The position numbers and the translations under genes are program-made. The notes under the pieces were generated by a model. It saw only the letters and a list, made by a program, of their open reading frames with translations. It was not told where the DNA came from and did not search any database. Source: Apodemia mormo (Eukaryota; Arthropoda; Insecta; Lepidoptera; Riodinidae). Taken from it: a DNA stretch of 64,000 nucleotides. The DNA lies in NCBI GenBank assembly GCA_036924255.1, contig JAUPFN010000010.1, forward strand, positions 2,446,501-2,510,500, written 5' to 3'. Positions 22,849-32,279 of the stretch are shown piece after piece. The number at the start of each line of letters is the position of its first letter. Within the stretch, counting starts at the first letter, position 1.

Positions 22849-23378
22849 TGTTACGTGCTTCGGGTTTGTAATTTGCAAGAAAATGCCACTTATATTAAAC
22901 CGTGTATTTACAACACAAATACACAAAACAACACAATGTAATACTTAAATACTCTGATTAACACTAGTCACTCACTGTACTAACACTAGACTTAACCGAC
23001 TACACAATAAAACACTTATTCACTGTATTACACACTGATCACTCCGCCTCACACTGGTCGCTCGCACTTCGCTTTTGATCACTGTATAAAACTGTTCTCT
23101 GTCAACACATCTCTATTTATAAACATGGTAAAGTTCCACATTATTCCCGAATCCTCTACCAAGCTAATCGTAAATAAGTTATTGTAAACAAGTTCTGATT
23201 AACAAATCCTAGTACACGCTATTTTTATCCTCATGTCTTATAACAGAAGATCCATTATGGCATAGCTATTCGGGTAGCGGTCAACTATTTGTTTATCAAT
23301 AGGAGTAGCTATCTCTTTCTTTTATTTCTAGATCTCCCTAGCGCTCCAACTCTTCACGTTTCTAGATTATTCGCAACA
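22849..23378 (-). mobile_element. Solo LTR, 530 bp
   Basis: The termini are TGTTACGTGC at the left and ATTATTCGCAACA at the right, so the ends are TGTT...AACA inverted. They are flanked by a perfect 4-bp direct repeat atac (22845-22848 and 23379-23382). On the minus strand a TATA box (TATAAATAGAG) lies at 23110-23120, followed by GC-richer leader-like sequence, which sets the orientation. There is no internal region or second LTR, so it is a recombination product of an LTR retrotransposon. A 4-bp duplication fits Ty3/gypsy or Bel/Pao; the superfamily cannot be settled without coding sequence. Confidence 0.85.
23110..23120 (-). promoter_or_regulatory. TATA box of the solo LTR
   Basis: TATAAATAGAG on the minus strand, about 260 bp inside the LTR from its 5' end. 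It is likely the U3/R boundary promoter. Confidence 0.6.
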
Positions 23379-23724
23379 ATACCATGATGTTGGTTACTCG
23401 CATGGCCAATAAAATAAATGTTCAAAAATTGTATTTTATTTCATCATAATTCTGAATATCTTGGCTATTTGTTTGTTCATCTTAATTACATTTGTTATTC
23501 AAAATGAGGTTATTCTTGGCGTAGTTCACGATCAGTTTTCAACATAAAGTTCTCAATCCAAACCGCTAAGCAATTCTAAATTTGCTGAACACAGATATTC
23601 CAAATTTCAACGGTTAGTAAACAGATTTGGTTGTTTGTACAGTTAATAATTCCAATAATCAGCTGTTGAATGGCGTTCCCTCGTTTATGTACATAAGATG
23701 TAATTTAATACATAATGTATACAA

Positions 23725-24099
23725 TCCCCGTGTTGGTTCCGGGCTCCTTTGAAGAAAAGACGAACTGCCGTTTCGCCAGGCAGGTCGTAAAAGGCGACCC
23801 AATCGGTCGCTATACGAGTCACTACCATCGTGACTACTAGGTGGTATAGTTCTGCATTGTCTCGCCCGGATCTGGTACCACCGCCTTACCTATTCCTGCC
23901 GCAATAGCGTCAGTGCTTGTCACTGTTGTGTACCGGTTTGGAGGGTAAGGTAGCCGGTAAACTTATGCATGTGGCATTAGACCTCGCCACAAGATAGCAA
24001 CGCACCATTAACATCTTTGGTGTCTATAGGTGATGGTTGACCCTTTCCATCAGGAGACCCATCTGCTTGTTTGCTATCTTATGATATAAAAAAAAATAA
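23725..24099 (+). repeat. Repeat family A, full-length reference copy
   Basis: About 365-375 bp, starting ccccgtgttggttccgggct and ending 'ttatgatataaaaaaaaa'. Landmarks in order: 'gccaggcaggtcgtaaaag', 'actaccatcgtgactact', 'aggtggtatagttctgcatt', 'ccgccttacctattcctgcc', 'gtgtaccggtttggagggta', 'aacttatgcatgtggcatt', 'cacaagatagcaacgcacc', 'aggtgatggttgaccctttcc'. The A-rich end and lack of inverted termini suggest a SINE, but I cannot find a clear A/B box pair, so the class is open. There are about 20 copies or fragments in this window on both strands, making it the commonest repeat here. Confidence 0.8.
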
Positions 24100-24137
24100 G
24101 TATTGATAAGTATATTATATATACTTATCAATACTTA
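24097..24137. repeat. 18-bp perfect inverted repeat
   Basis: taagtattgataagtata (24097-24114) and its reverse complement (24120-24137) flank ttata. It sits at the A-rich end of the family A copy. Confidence 0.8.
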
Positions 24138-24329
24138 TATTATATATAGTATGTATGTATTTATTTTATATAATTTGTTTATGTATTTTATGCTATTATT
24201 TATATATTATATCAGTATACCCGTTTAAGTATTTTATATTTGTATGTTTTATTCATAGTAGTATTTATGTATTATTACTTACATAATTATTTAAATATGT
24301 ATTTTTAATTAAATTTTACATATAAATTT

Positions 24330-24462
24330 CTTTGTACCTACACACTTCTATTTCTGTTAGCCCAAAGGTTGACTGGCAGAGACTGCAACTAGCATTAAGT
24401 CCGCCTTTTGTACAATTTTACATACGTAAGTGTACAAATAAAGTTAAAATAAATAAAATAAA
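24330..24462 (+). repeat. LINE 3' tail with poly(A) signal
   Basis: Contains 'cccaaaggttgactggcaga', 'gcattaagtccgccttttgt', AATAAAG and a (TAAA)n tail. By recall this is a common 3' terminus of lepidopteran non-LTR elements; only the tail is present. Confidence 0.55.
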
Positions 24463-24794
24463 TTAAAAAAATAATCATCATGTTATCTTAGATGGTGGCA
24501 GCGATATAGTAGCTCATAAATTGTTGACGAGTCAAAGTAACTTGCAAAAAGTTTAATTGCTCATAGAACTTTCATTTCTGTTTTGACGCGTTTCCTTTTT
24601 TTTTCAATTACAATTTGTAATCGAGTTTTGATTAAAATTGTATTTAAGAAAAAATAGGCCTGCCACTGAGTTTCCGCCGGATGTTCTCAGTATGAGGCCG
24701 TGTTCCGATCCAGTAGCACCTAGCTATAAAATTGTTGACCAGTTAAAAGAGCCAGTATAATTTTATTTGAATTAAATAATATGACTTTATCTTT

Positions 24795-24910
24795 AGGATT
24801 CCCACCAATCATACACACTGTGAGACTTAAGTAACTTCGACTAATCGTGGGTGCAATTTTTGTACTTCTGCCTGCCTCTTCGGGGATACAGGCGTGAAGA
24901 TACTTTTTTC
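24795..24910 (+). repeat. SINE type B, 3' half
   Basis: It matches the body of the 15043 copy from 'cactgtgagacttaa' through 'ctaatcgtgggtgc' to 'ggcgtgaagatac' plus a T run. The tRNA head is missing. Confidence 0.75.
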
Positions 24911-24956
24911 TTTTTATATTGCATGTATATTTGCAAGGTTATATAATAATAATATT

Positions 24957-25195
24957 ATTCACGGGACAAATTACACTTACTTATGAAGGTAACCCCAATT
25001 AAGCAAATTATTTGCTTATGTTATGGGTGTTAATGATACTAATACATAGAAATACATATATAAATACTAGAATATATTTAATAACACCCCGAATCCGGAA
25101 ATACAAACATTTATGCTAATCACACAAATGCTTGTACCCGTCGGGAATCGAACCCGAGCCTCGTCGATTGCGTAGTCGGGGTCGCTAACCACAAA
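24957..25195 (-). mobile_element. tRNA-headed SINE type C
   Basis: On the minus strand the head 'gtggttagcgaccccgacta', then 'gaggctcgggttcgattcc' (B-box), then 'acaagcatttgtgtgatt', and a tail 'tttgcttaattggggttac' ending 'gtaatttgtcccgtgaat'. It is the same family as 38057-38325. Confidence 0.8.
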
Positions 25196-25504
25196 TATAC
25201 TTAAATATTTCTCTTTTCAAAAACTTTGTCTAATTTGTTAGTCTTTCAAAGTTAACCTCTAATTTCGAAAATAAATTTAATAATTGCTCAATATTATTGT
25301 CCTAATAATTATAGTCACCACTAACTTTAACACTTTGTTAATCACTTTAAAGGTAAAGCCTACTTGAGGTGACCGACCCCAGCCCGCTTCGGCTTGTATG
25401 AGTGTGTTCGGTCCCTCAGTTAGTTATTAAATATATGCACAAGTTATAACATCCCTGACACACGCGTTGCAAACCACCATTAACACAATTGATGTCGTAG
25501 AAAA

Positions 25505-25605
25505 TATTTATGTATTTCTATCGTTGCTTGACACCTATAACACAAGCAAATAATTCGCTTGCTAGGGTTACATCGAGTCTGGCAATTTGTCCACCGATAT
25601 AATAA
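25505..25605 (+). repeat. SINE type C, 3' tail
   Basis: 'acacctataacacaagcaaa' through 'ggcaatttgtccaccgatat' matches the SINE C end. It is directly followed by the Helitron at 25606. Confidence 0.65.
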
Positions 25606-25812
25606 TCACTACATAGTATAAAACAAAGTCGCATTCTCTGTCTGTCCCTATGTCCCTATGTATGCTTAAATCTTTAAAACTACGCAACAGATTTTGATTC
25701 GGTTTATTTTAATAGATAGATTGATTCTCGAGGAAGGTTTTAGTATATAAACCTTTCCGATACTCCCACGGGAACAAAAGCTACGCGGGTGAAACCGCGG
25801 GCAGGTCGCTAG
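25606..25812 (+). mobile_element. Complete non-autonomous Helitron, 207 bp
   Basis: A (25605), then TCACTACATAGTATAAAACA at the 5' end. A 3' stem (cgcgggtgaaaccgcgg) is followed by GCAGGTCGCTAG and T (25813). It has a CTGT-rich stretch after the start as in related elements. It is a different end family from 9629. Confidence 0.8.
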
Positions 25813-25916
25813 TTATTAATAATATCACAAAAGCCATCGACCTTATTGTTTTTCAAATTCTACGTACGAATATTTCCATGCTGCAGAGTAAAAGTTCGCG
25901 ATACCGTTTGCCCTCT

Positions 25917-26131
25917 GAGTGCTAAGTGTGAGTATTTCTTTTCGCATTCGATCGTGAGCGCGTTTCGAGTTTACTAGGAATTTGTATGTGATTTGTACAG
26001 CGCCACCTAGTGGTAAACTGGTTTCTCACGTTTACCACTAGGTGGCGCTGTACAAATCACATACAAATTCCTAGTAAACTCCAAACGCGCTCACGATCTA
26101 ATGCGAAAAGAAAAACTCACACTTAGCACTC
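25917..26131. repeat. Foldback with two 102-bp arms
   Basis: Arms 25917-26018 and 26030-26131 are reverse complements with about 3 mismatches, separated by an 11-base loop (tggtttctcac). Near the centre each arm carries GCGCCACCTAGTGG / CCACTAGGTGGCGC, so the core motif appears in both orientations. No terminal duplication was identified and there is no coding potential. It may be a foldback element or a recent inverted duplication. Confidence 0.92.
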
Positions 26132-26274
26132 TGATCTAAACGCGAGTTTAAGCATAATTTCTGTTTTTTTAGGATATTCACGCACTTTGTTGATAAAAAA
26201 GGCAGTTATAGGAAGTTGTCATAATTAAAATATTTAGTAATATCCTTTATACCCTACGATAGCTAGAATAGCAC

Positions 26275-26330
26275 ACTGCTACACGAATAGCAATGCACCA
26301 TTAACATTTTTGGTGTCAGTTCGGTGCATA
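26275..26330 (+). repeat. Repeat family A, short fragment
   Basis: 'acgaatagcaatgcaccatt' followed by 'aacatttttggtgtc' matches the family A 3' third. Confidence 0.5.
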
Positions 26331-26804
26331 TGAAATAATGTGTAATCTTTGGGTCCTCTTGTATCCATATTTCAGTAATCCACACGTTCTTACAGTTGCT
26401 GCTATAGGTGAGCTACCGCTTTGACCATCTCAAATCAATAAATCAAAAAATTTCGAACATCTCAAAACAAATCGGATAACTACATATCTAAGATTCTTTC
26501 ATGGCTTCATAATCATTATTGGACCTCCTGCTCGTTTGTCCCCTCTTTTATAAAAAATTAGTTCTCCAAAAGTGATGGTCACACGATATATTGCCATTGG
26601 ACGGGTTATACACAGGTTTGCGTCCGCTAATCTCCAAGATTTATTTTGGGATGAACATTTGCATTGACACATCTGTTACTGTAATGATTTACGAGTTTGG
26701 ATTTTTGTATAAATTCATTTTAGATATATTTTTTTTATATATTGATTTTATGGGCTTAGTGACTTCAGTAACTGCCATATATTAAATTTTATGACAGTGT
26801 ATTC

Positions 26805-27062
26805 TAGCAATTTAATATACGGCTAGGATTTGATTACCCGGTCAGGCATTAATGTTGAGGTTTTTACAGGATTTCCTTGAAAATTTAAGTAACTCAAGAG
26901 TCTAGTGTATTAGCGTCCTGACTCTGAGTAGTAACTGATTTGTTAACGTCCGCAGGTCTGAGATGAGCATGTTAATTCGTTGGTCTCGATTGTCGCTGTT
27001 AAAAAAATGATAATAGTAGTAAGGTCTCTTGAATACAACGATAGAGATCACCATTTATAGAT
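26805..27062 (+). repeat. SINE type D, diverged
   Basis: Ordered remnants of the 60171 copy: 'gatttgattacccggtcagg', 'gatttccttgaaaatttaag', 'tgagatgagcatgttaatt', and an ending near 'gatcaccatttat'. Confidence 0.5.
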
Positions 27063-27076
27063 AAACTAGTGCATTT

Positions 27077-27441
27077 CCCCGTGTTGGTCCCAGGCTCCTT
27101 TGAAGAATAGGCCAACTGCCGTTCTGCCAGGCAGGTCGTAAAATGCGACTGATTGGCTATACGGGTCACTACCATCGTGGCTACTAGAAGGTAGAGTTCT
27201 GCATTGTCTCGCCCGGGTCTGGTACCACCGCCTTACCTATTCCAGCCGCAATAACGTCAGTGCTAGTCACTGCCGTTTTCCGGTTTAGAGGGCGAGATAG
27301 CCGGTAAACTTATGCATGTGGCATTAGACCTCGTCACAAGATAGCAACGCACCATTAAAATCTTTGGTGTCTATAGGCGATGGTTGACTCTTTCCATCCG
27401 GAGACCCATCTGATGGTTTGCTATTTCATGATAAAAAAAAA
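27077..27441 (+). repeat. Repeat family A, full length
   Basis: Close match to the reference copy at 23725 over its whole length, from 'cccgtgttggtcccaggctc' to 'tgataaaaaaaaa'. Confidence 0.88.
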
Positions 27442-27444
27442 TAT

Positions 27445-28625
27445 GGTGAACACGAAAATCGTTTGGTTTACACAGCTTATTTTTAGCCATTACATTTTCT
27501 GCACTTAGCCTTTTAGGCCTTTGTACGACGTGGACTAATTCTATTTCAGCCAATAGCTTATAAGGCGGTTGATGTTTTCACAAGCTTCTTCAGAAATTTT
27601 TGGGTTTGTCAGGAGTCAGAACGCGTGCCCATTCTTGGCCATGCTTTTGGACTCAATGAGAACGTTGGCGGTGGTTCCATGCAGTCACGGCATAAAGGGA
27701 TATTCTATTCAATGCTATGTTATTCTCCTTACTCCCCATTACCTTTATTAAAATACAAAATTATATTTTAACTATATCTGAAATTTTGAACTAATGACTC
27801 CCAAGATGTTAGATCAGCTTTTAATAGTAATAATAATAATCTTTATTGTTCCAACGTTTGACTTATTCTAGGTTGACCGCTGACCTCTACACTAGTTGAT
27901 ACTGTTATGTAGAAGCCAGTGCCCCACTTCTAATTTCTTACAGAAAATGTATACAATTTTTCACATCATAGTGGCTGTGTTTGTGTGGCATGTTCAAGTA
28001 TGTTTGTGCATATGTGTGTGTCTATGTGTATGCGGGTGTTTGTGTGTGTGTGTGTGTTTGTGTGTGTTTATTGGTTGGTGGCTATATATACATATATAAT
28101 ATAGATTCAATCTCCGGGTCGGATAACAATAACGATGTTTTTTCCAAACCGAAGAACGGAATTATTACGGTAGCTAGTAATGATATAATATATAGCAAAT
28201 GATAAAATTCCGTGGAATTATTTATTCTGGCCAGAAGTGAGCGAATGCGATTAGAATGAGAGAGTGAGTGATATTGCGAATTGCGTATGATGTCTGTACT
28301 CTTTTGCTGAGATGCGACAAGCAATATTCAACGTAAGAAACTGCTTATATAGTACTGTGGAAGAAAAATATAAAGGAAAATCTTGATTAAAAGATACGAT
28401 TAGAGAATATAATAGGCTTCAATAAAAAGGACAGCAGTATCGACTTATTGCCCTGATGATGCGTTAAAACGCGAAACCGGTTGGTGCTTTTTAACAAAAT
28501 ACCTTTTCGAAAAGTCGCTGAATATAACGGTTCAAGTTTCATGACAAAATATTCAGCGGTTTGTGCCTGATGCGCGTTTTAAAAAACAGCAAGTTTTTAT
28601 AGATATTATAATAACTCTTATATGT
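27445..28625. other. No gene; TG-rich microsatellite at 27975-28070
   Basis: Open frames here are short or fall on the imperfect TG repeat (27975-28070). No transposon ends were recognised. Confidence 0.5.
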
Positions 28626-28630
28626 TATAT

Positions 28631-29000
28631 TTGTTTTTTTTATATATCATAAGATAGAAAAAAGCAGATGGGTCTCCTGATGAAAAGAGTCAACCGTCGC
28701 CTATAGACACCAAAGGTGTTAATGGTGCGTTGCTATCTTATGGCGAGGTCTTATGCCACATGCGTAAGTTTACCGGCTACCTTACCCTCCAAACCGGAAC
28801 ACGACAGTGACAACCACTGATGCTATTGTGGTAGGAATAGGTAAGGCGATGGTACCAGATCCGGGCGAAACAATGCAGAAATTCACCACCCAGTAGCCAC
28901 GATGTTAGTGACTCGTATAGCCAATCGGTCGCCTTTTACGACCTGCCTGGCAGAACGGCAGTTGTCCTTTTCTTCAAAGGAGCCCGGGACCAACACGGAG
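28631..29000 (-). repeat. Repeat family A, full length
   Basis: T-rich start, 'tcataagatagaaaaaagca', through to 'aggagcccgggaccaacacg'. Complete and modestly diverged. Confidence 0.88.
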
Positions 29001-29158
29001 AAAGCGATTGTAAGCAATTAAATACCATTATGCAATTACCTTTTGTGGAGTAAAGAAGACATTTCGGTACATCGGTTTTTTATATCACTAGCAATCGCTG
29101 TGACCAAAATTCGACAATGGACTAAACAATAAATTTATAGGGATATGTGTACCCTACA

Positions 29159-29331
29159 CATGGGCGTACCCGGGGGAGGGGGGGGGTCAACCGTAACATT
29201 TTAAGACTATATTTTTATCACACTACATTTTTATCTACAATAGTAGATAGTTAGTAGAGAGGTAAACAAATTCCGGGGGGGAGGGACAGCTGCCCCTCCC
29301 TGCCCCCCCCCACCCCTTCGGTACGCCCATG
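29159..29331. mobile_element. hAT-type MITE, second copy with G/C tract expansion
   Basis: Termini CATGGGCGTACCC and GGTACGCCCATG, interior shared with 19634-19763 ('aaccgtaacattttaagac', 'agagaggtaaacaaattc'). It is longer (173 bp) because of poly-G and poly-C tracts near both ends that can pair. Flanks accctaca and gtactaca are a weak 6-of-8 match for a target duplication. Confidence 0.75.
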
Positions 29332-29361
29332 GTACTACATAAAAACTTTTTTAATTAATCA

Positions 29362-29560
29362 GTAAGCAAACAAGCACCTATACCTACCACCTACACTACA
29401 CCTACACCTATATAAGTTTGTCGGCTACCTAAACCTTCAAACCAGCACACCTAGTGACAAGCATTGACGCTATTGCAGCAAAAATAAGTAAGGCGGTATT
29501 ACCAAGGCCCTGGCGAAACGTTGCATACCTAACTCTACTAACTAGGTAAGCATTAGTGTC
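29362..29560 (-). repeat. Repeat family A, strongly diverged
   Basis: 'aagcaaacaagcacctatac', 'tcggctaccta', 'caagcattgacgctattgca' and 'aaggcggtattacca' keep family A order. Confidence 0.55.
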
Positions 29561-29564
29561 ATAT

Positions 29565-30260
29565 ACCTACAGTGTGTAAAAAACCCCTGTCCGATCGTCA
29601 AAGGCATTATTTGATAGATTAATACAAACGTATTTGTGTCATTATTTTAGATACATAAATTTTAAAAATATTTGCTTGATTTATGGGGAGTTACTCAATT
29701 TTAGTCCTGAAGTGAGGCAACTTATACTACGACATTTTTCTTATTTTAACAAAAATATTGTTTTATTATTCTTTTTTGATAATGTCATTGACCTACCTAT
29801 AAACCTCTTTCGGATCGGAAAGGGTTTTCTTATACATCCTATATAGTCGATCATTCACCTTTTACAAAGTGTCTGTCAGATTTATAAATGGTTCGTTCTT
29901 TATAGGGGGCTCGGGCCATTACGGGTGGAAATTTTCAATTCTAAGTCATTATTCTACAGCAGGAACTTATCAGAACACATAAATTTTACGTATAAAAATG
30001 TTGTATGTTAAAATGTATTTTATTTTTTTACTTACAGTAACTGTGCAAACAATAAAAAGTAACTTAGTACAGTACAGTTATACAGTAACTGTGCAAATAA
30101 TAAAAAAATAACTTATACACTATATTAAATCATATTAAGTCAAATCGATTACAAGGGTAAATACATTTTTTTATATAGTGACCTTATGTAGCTAGCTTCA
30201 TCGTATGATGGTATGGAACTGAGACACGAGACTACTAATTGACATAATTTTTATACTGCA
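29565..30260. other. No gene recognised
   Basis: AT-rich. 'cagtaactgtgcaaa' occurs twice (30036, 30081), a short local duplication of about 45 bp. Confidence 0.45.
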
Positions 30261-30265
30261 GCTGA

Positions 30266-30923
30266 AAGTTGGTAATTACTTTTTATTTTGAGCCGACAAA
30301 AAACGAAGATTATTAGTTTGATATCTATGAGCGTAACATTGTTTGAATTAGATAATATATACAATCTATTATAGCGTCCAAGTACGTCTATTAAATTTCG
30401 TAATCGTATGTTTGTTTGTACGTTTGTACATTTGTACGTTTGCACGTTCGTACGTTTGTATGTTTGTAAGTTTGTCCACGTAATTTTCGGGAACTAAAAA
30501 CCATACGAGATAATTCTTTTTATCCAATCGGTTGCCTCTTATGACCTGCCTAGCAGAACGGCAGTTGGTCTATTCTTCAAAGGAGCCCGGGATCAACAGG
30601 CGAGAAGTTGGTAATTACTTTTTATTTTGAGCCGACGAAAAACGGAGGTTATTAGTTTGATATCTATAAGCTTAACGTTGTTGGAATTGGATAATATATA
30701 CAAACTATTATAGCGTCCAAGTCTATTAAATTTCGTAATAGTATGTTTGTTTGTACATTTGTACGTTTGCACGTTCGTATTTTTGTAAGTCTGTCCACGT
30801 ACTTTTTGGGAACTAAAAACCACACGAGATAATTCTTTTTATCCAATCGGTTGCCTCTTATGACCTGCCTAGCAGAACGGCAGTTGGTCTATTCTTCAAA
30901 GGAGCCCGGGACCATCAGGGGAG
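30266..30923. repeat. Tandem duplication, 339-bp unit x2
   Basis: 'aagttggtaattactttt' starts at 30266 and again at 30605. The second unit is about 320 bp, shortened in the T/G-rich 'tttgtacgtttgcacg' stretch. Each unit ends with a family A 5' fragment on the minus strand (30524-30602, 30843-30923: 'ggcagttggtctattcttca' then 'ggagcccggg'). The unit therefore joins part of a dispersed repeat to unrelated sequence and was then duplicated as one block. Confidence 0.9.
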
Positions 30924-31054
30924 AAGTTTGCCGGATCAGATAGTATTACATAAAAAAAACTCATTTTACGCACGTTCTAATATACTTACTACTTTTTATG
31001 GTTATAATCTGTTCCCAAAACTTTTTTTTATATCGTTACAAAAGTTTTCAATAA

Positions 31055-31259
31055 TTTGCTATCAAAGAAGCAGATGATCTCCTGATGGAAAGAGAAACTG
31101 CCTATACTCTATAGACTCAAAAGATGTTAATTGTACGTTGCTATCCGTGTAACAAGGCGTTAGTGCCTTGCATAAGTTTACCGGCTACTATATCCTCTAA
31201 ACTGGAACATGACAATGACAAGCCTTGACGCTATTGCTAGAGGAATACGTAAGGCGATG
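31055..31259 (-). repeat. Repeat family A, split by a LINE 3' end
   Basis: Family A order is visible to 'taaggcgatggtaccatgt', where a short insertion with a 9-bp duplication begins. Confidence 0.7.
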
Positions 31260-31268
31260 GTACCATGT

Positions 31269-31337
31269 ACAATACAAAACAATAACTCTTTATTGTGCAC
31301 CAAAATATATGACAACATAAAAGTAAAATACAGTTTT
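31269..31337 (-). mobile_element. 5'-truncated LINE/SINE 3' end with 9-bp duplication
   Basis: Flanked by gtaccatgt at 31260-31268 and 31338-31346. Read on the minus strand the insert starts AAAACTGTATTTTAC and carries 'gtgcacaataaagagttatt' near its end, a common lepidopteran LINE terminus by recall. The duplication and truncation fit target-primed reverse transcription. Confidence 0.7.
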
Positions 31338-31552
31338 GTACCATGTTAGATACACAAAGGCGGTGTTATCAATAAAAAAGCGATCTCTTCCAGACAACCC
31401 TTGGTTAAAGGATAACATATGAAAAAGTAGTACTAACCAGGAATAAATGTAAATGTAGGTACAGTTTTATGCACTTACATGATTAAAAAAAAATACAAAC
31501 AAATTCATTATATTATATAAAAACATAGCATTACAATATAATAAAAATAACT

Positions 31553-32228
31553 ACGTTAAAAAAACCGACTTCAAAAACTAAAATGTAAAAAATAATAAAG
31601 ATTTAATATTAATTAAATACTACCTATTATTGATATGTGCTATTTACTAATAGGTTTGAAGTCGGTGCCAAGCCAATTCGGCACGCACGCGCGGGCATAC
31701 GTCGTTGATGGACGCGGACGTCTTGAATACATAAATTATTGAAAGAAAGAAAGAAAATATTTATTTGCAAGAATATGGGTGTTACAAGTTGTTAAAAAGA
31801 AATTAAGCTACCAACATATTCTACCATTATGTGGTGTAAATTCTAAATTAAAAATTTCGATGCGTTTTAGTTTAATTGATAAATCTACATTAATTCACAT
31901 GATCATTTAGTTTAGGAATTCTGTTGAATAAATTTTAGTAATTATTTTTTTATTATTCTTCGTACTGATTGAAGCTGCTTATAATATTAACATTTAGTTG
32001 CTCTTTATTAGGTATATTTACGCATTTTAATCTTTAAAGTAGTCATTTTATTGTATTAATTTGCTCGTATTCATTTCAGTAATTAAAATATTAATATTTG
32101 TTTATGGCTTGGCACCGACTTCAAACCTATTAGTAAATAGCAAATATAAATAATAGGTAGTATTTAATTAATATTAAATCTTTATTATTTTTTACATTTT
32201 AGTTTTTGAAGTCAGTTTTTTAACGTAG
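31553..32228. repeat. Inverted pair of 'aagtcggtt' element ends
   Basis: 31553-31675 and 32104-32228 are reverse complements (starting 'gttaaaaaaaccgacttcaa' and ending with its complement). The space between holds, on the minus strand, sequence that matches 39300-39600 upstream of the second Helitron relic, including a (TTTC)n tail. So the left side of copy A is an inverted duplicate of what precedes copy B. Confidence 0.75.
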
Positions 32229-32279
32229 TTATTTTTATTTAATACTTTTTAGTGTATTGTTGTATTGTCAATTATTTAT

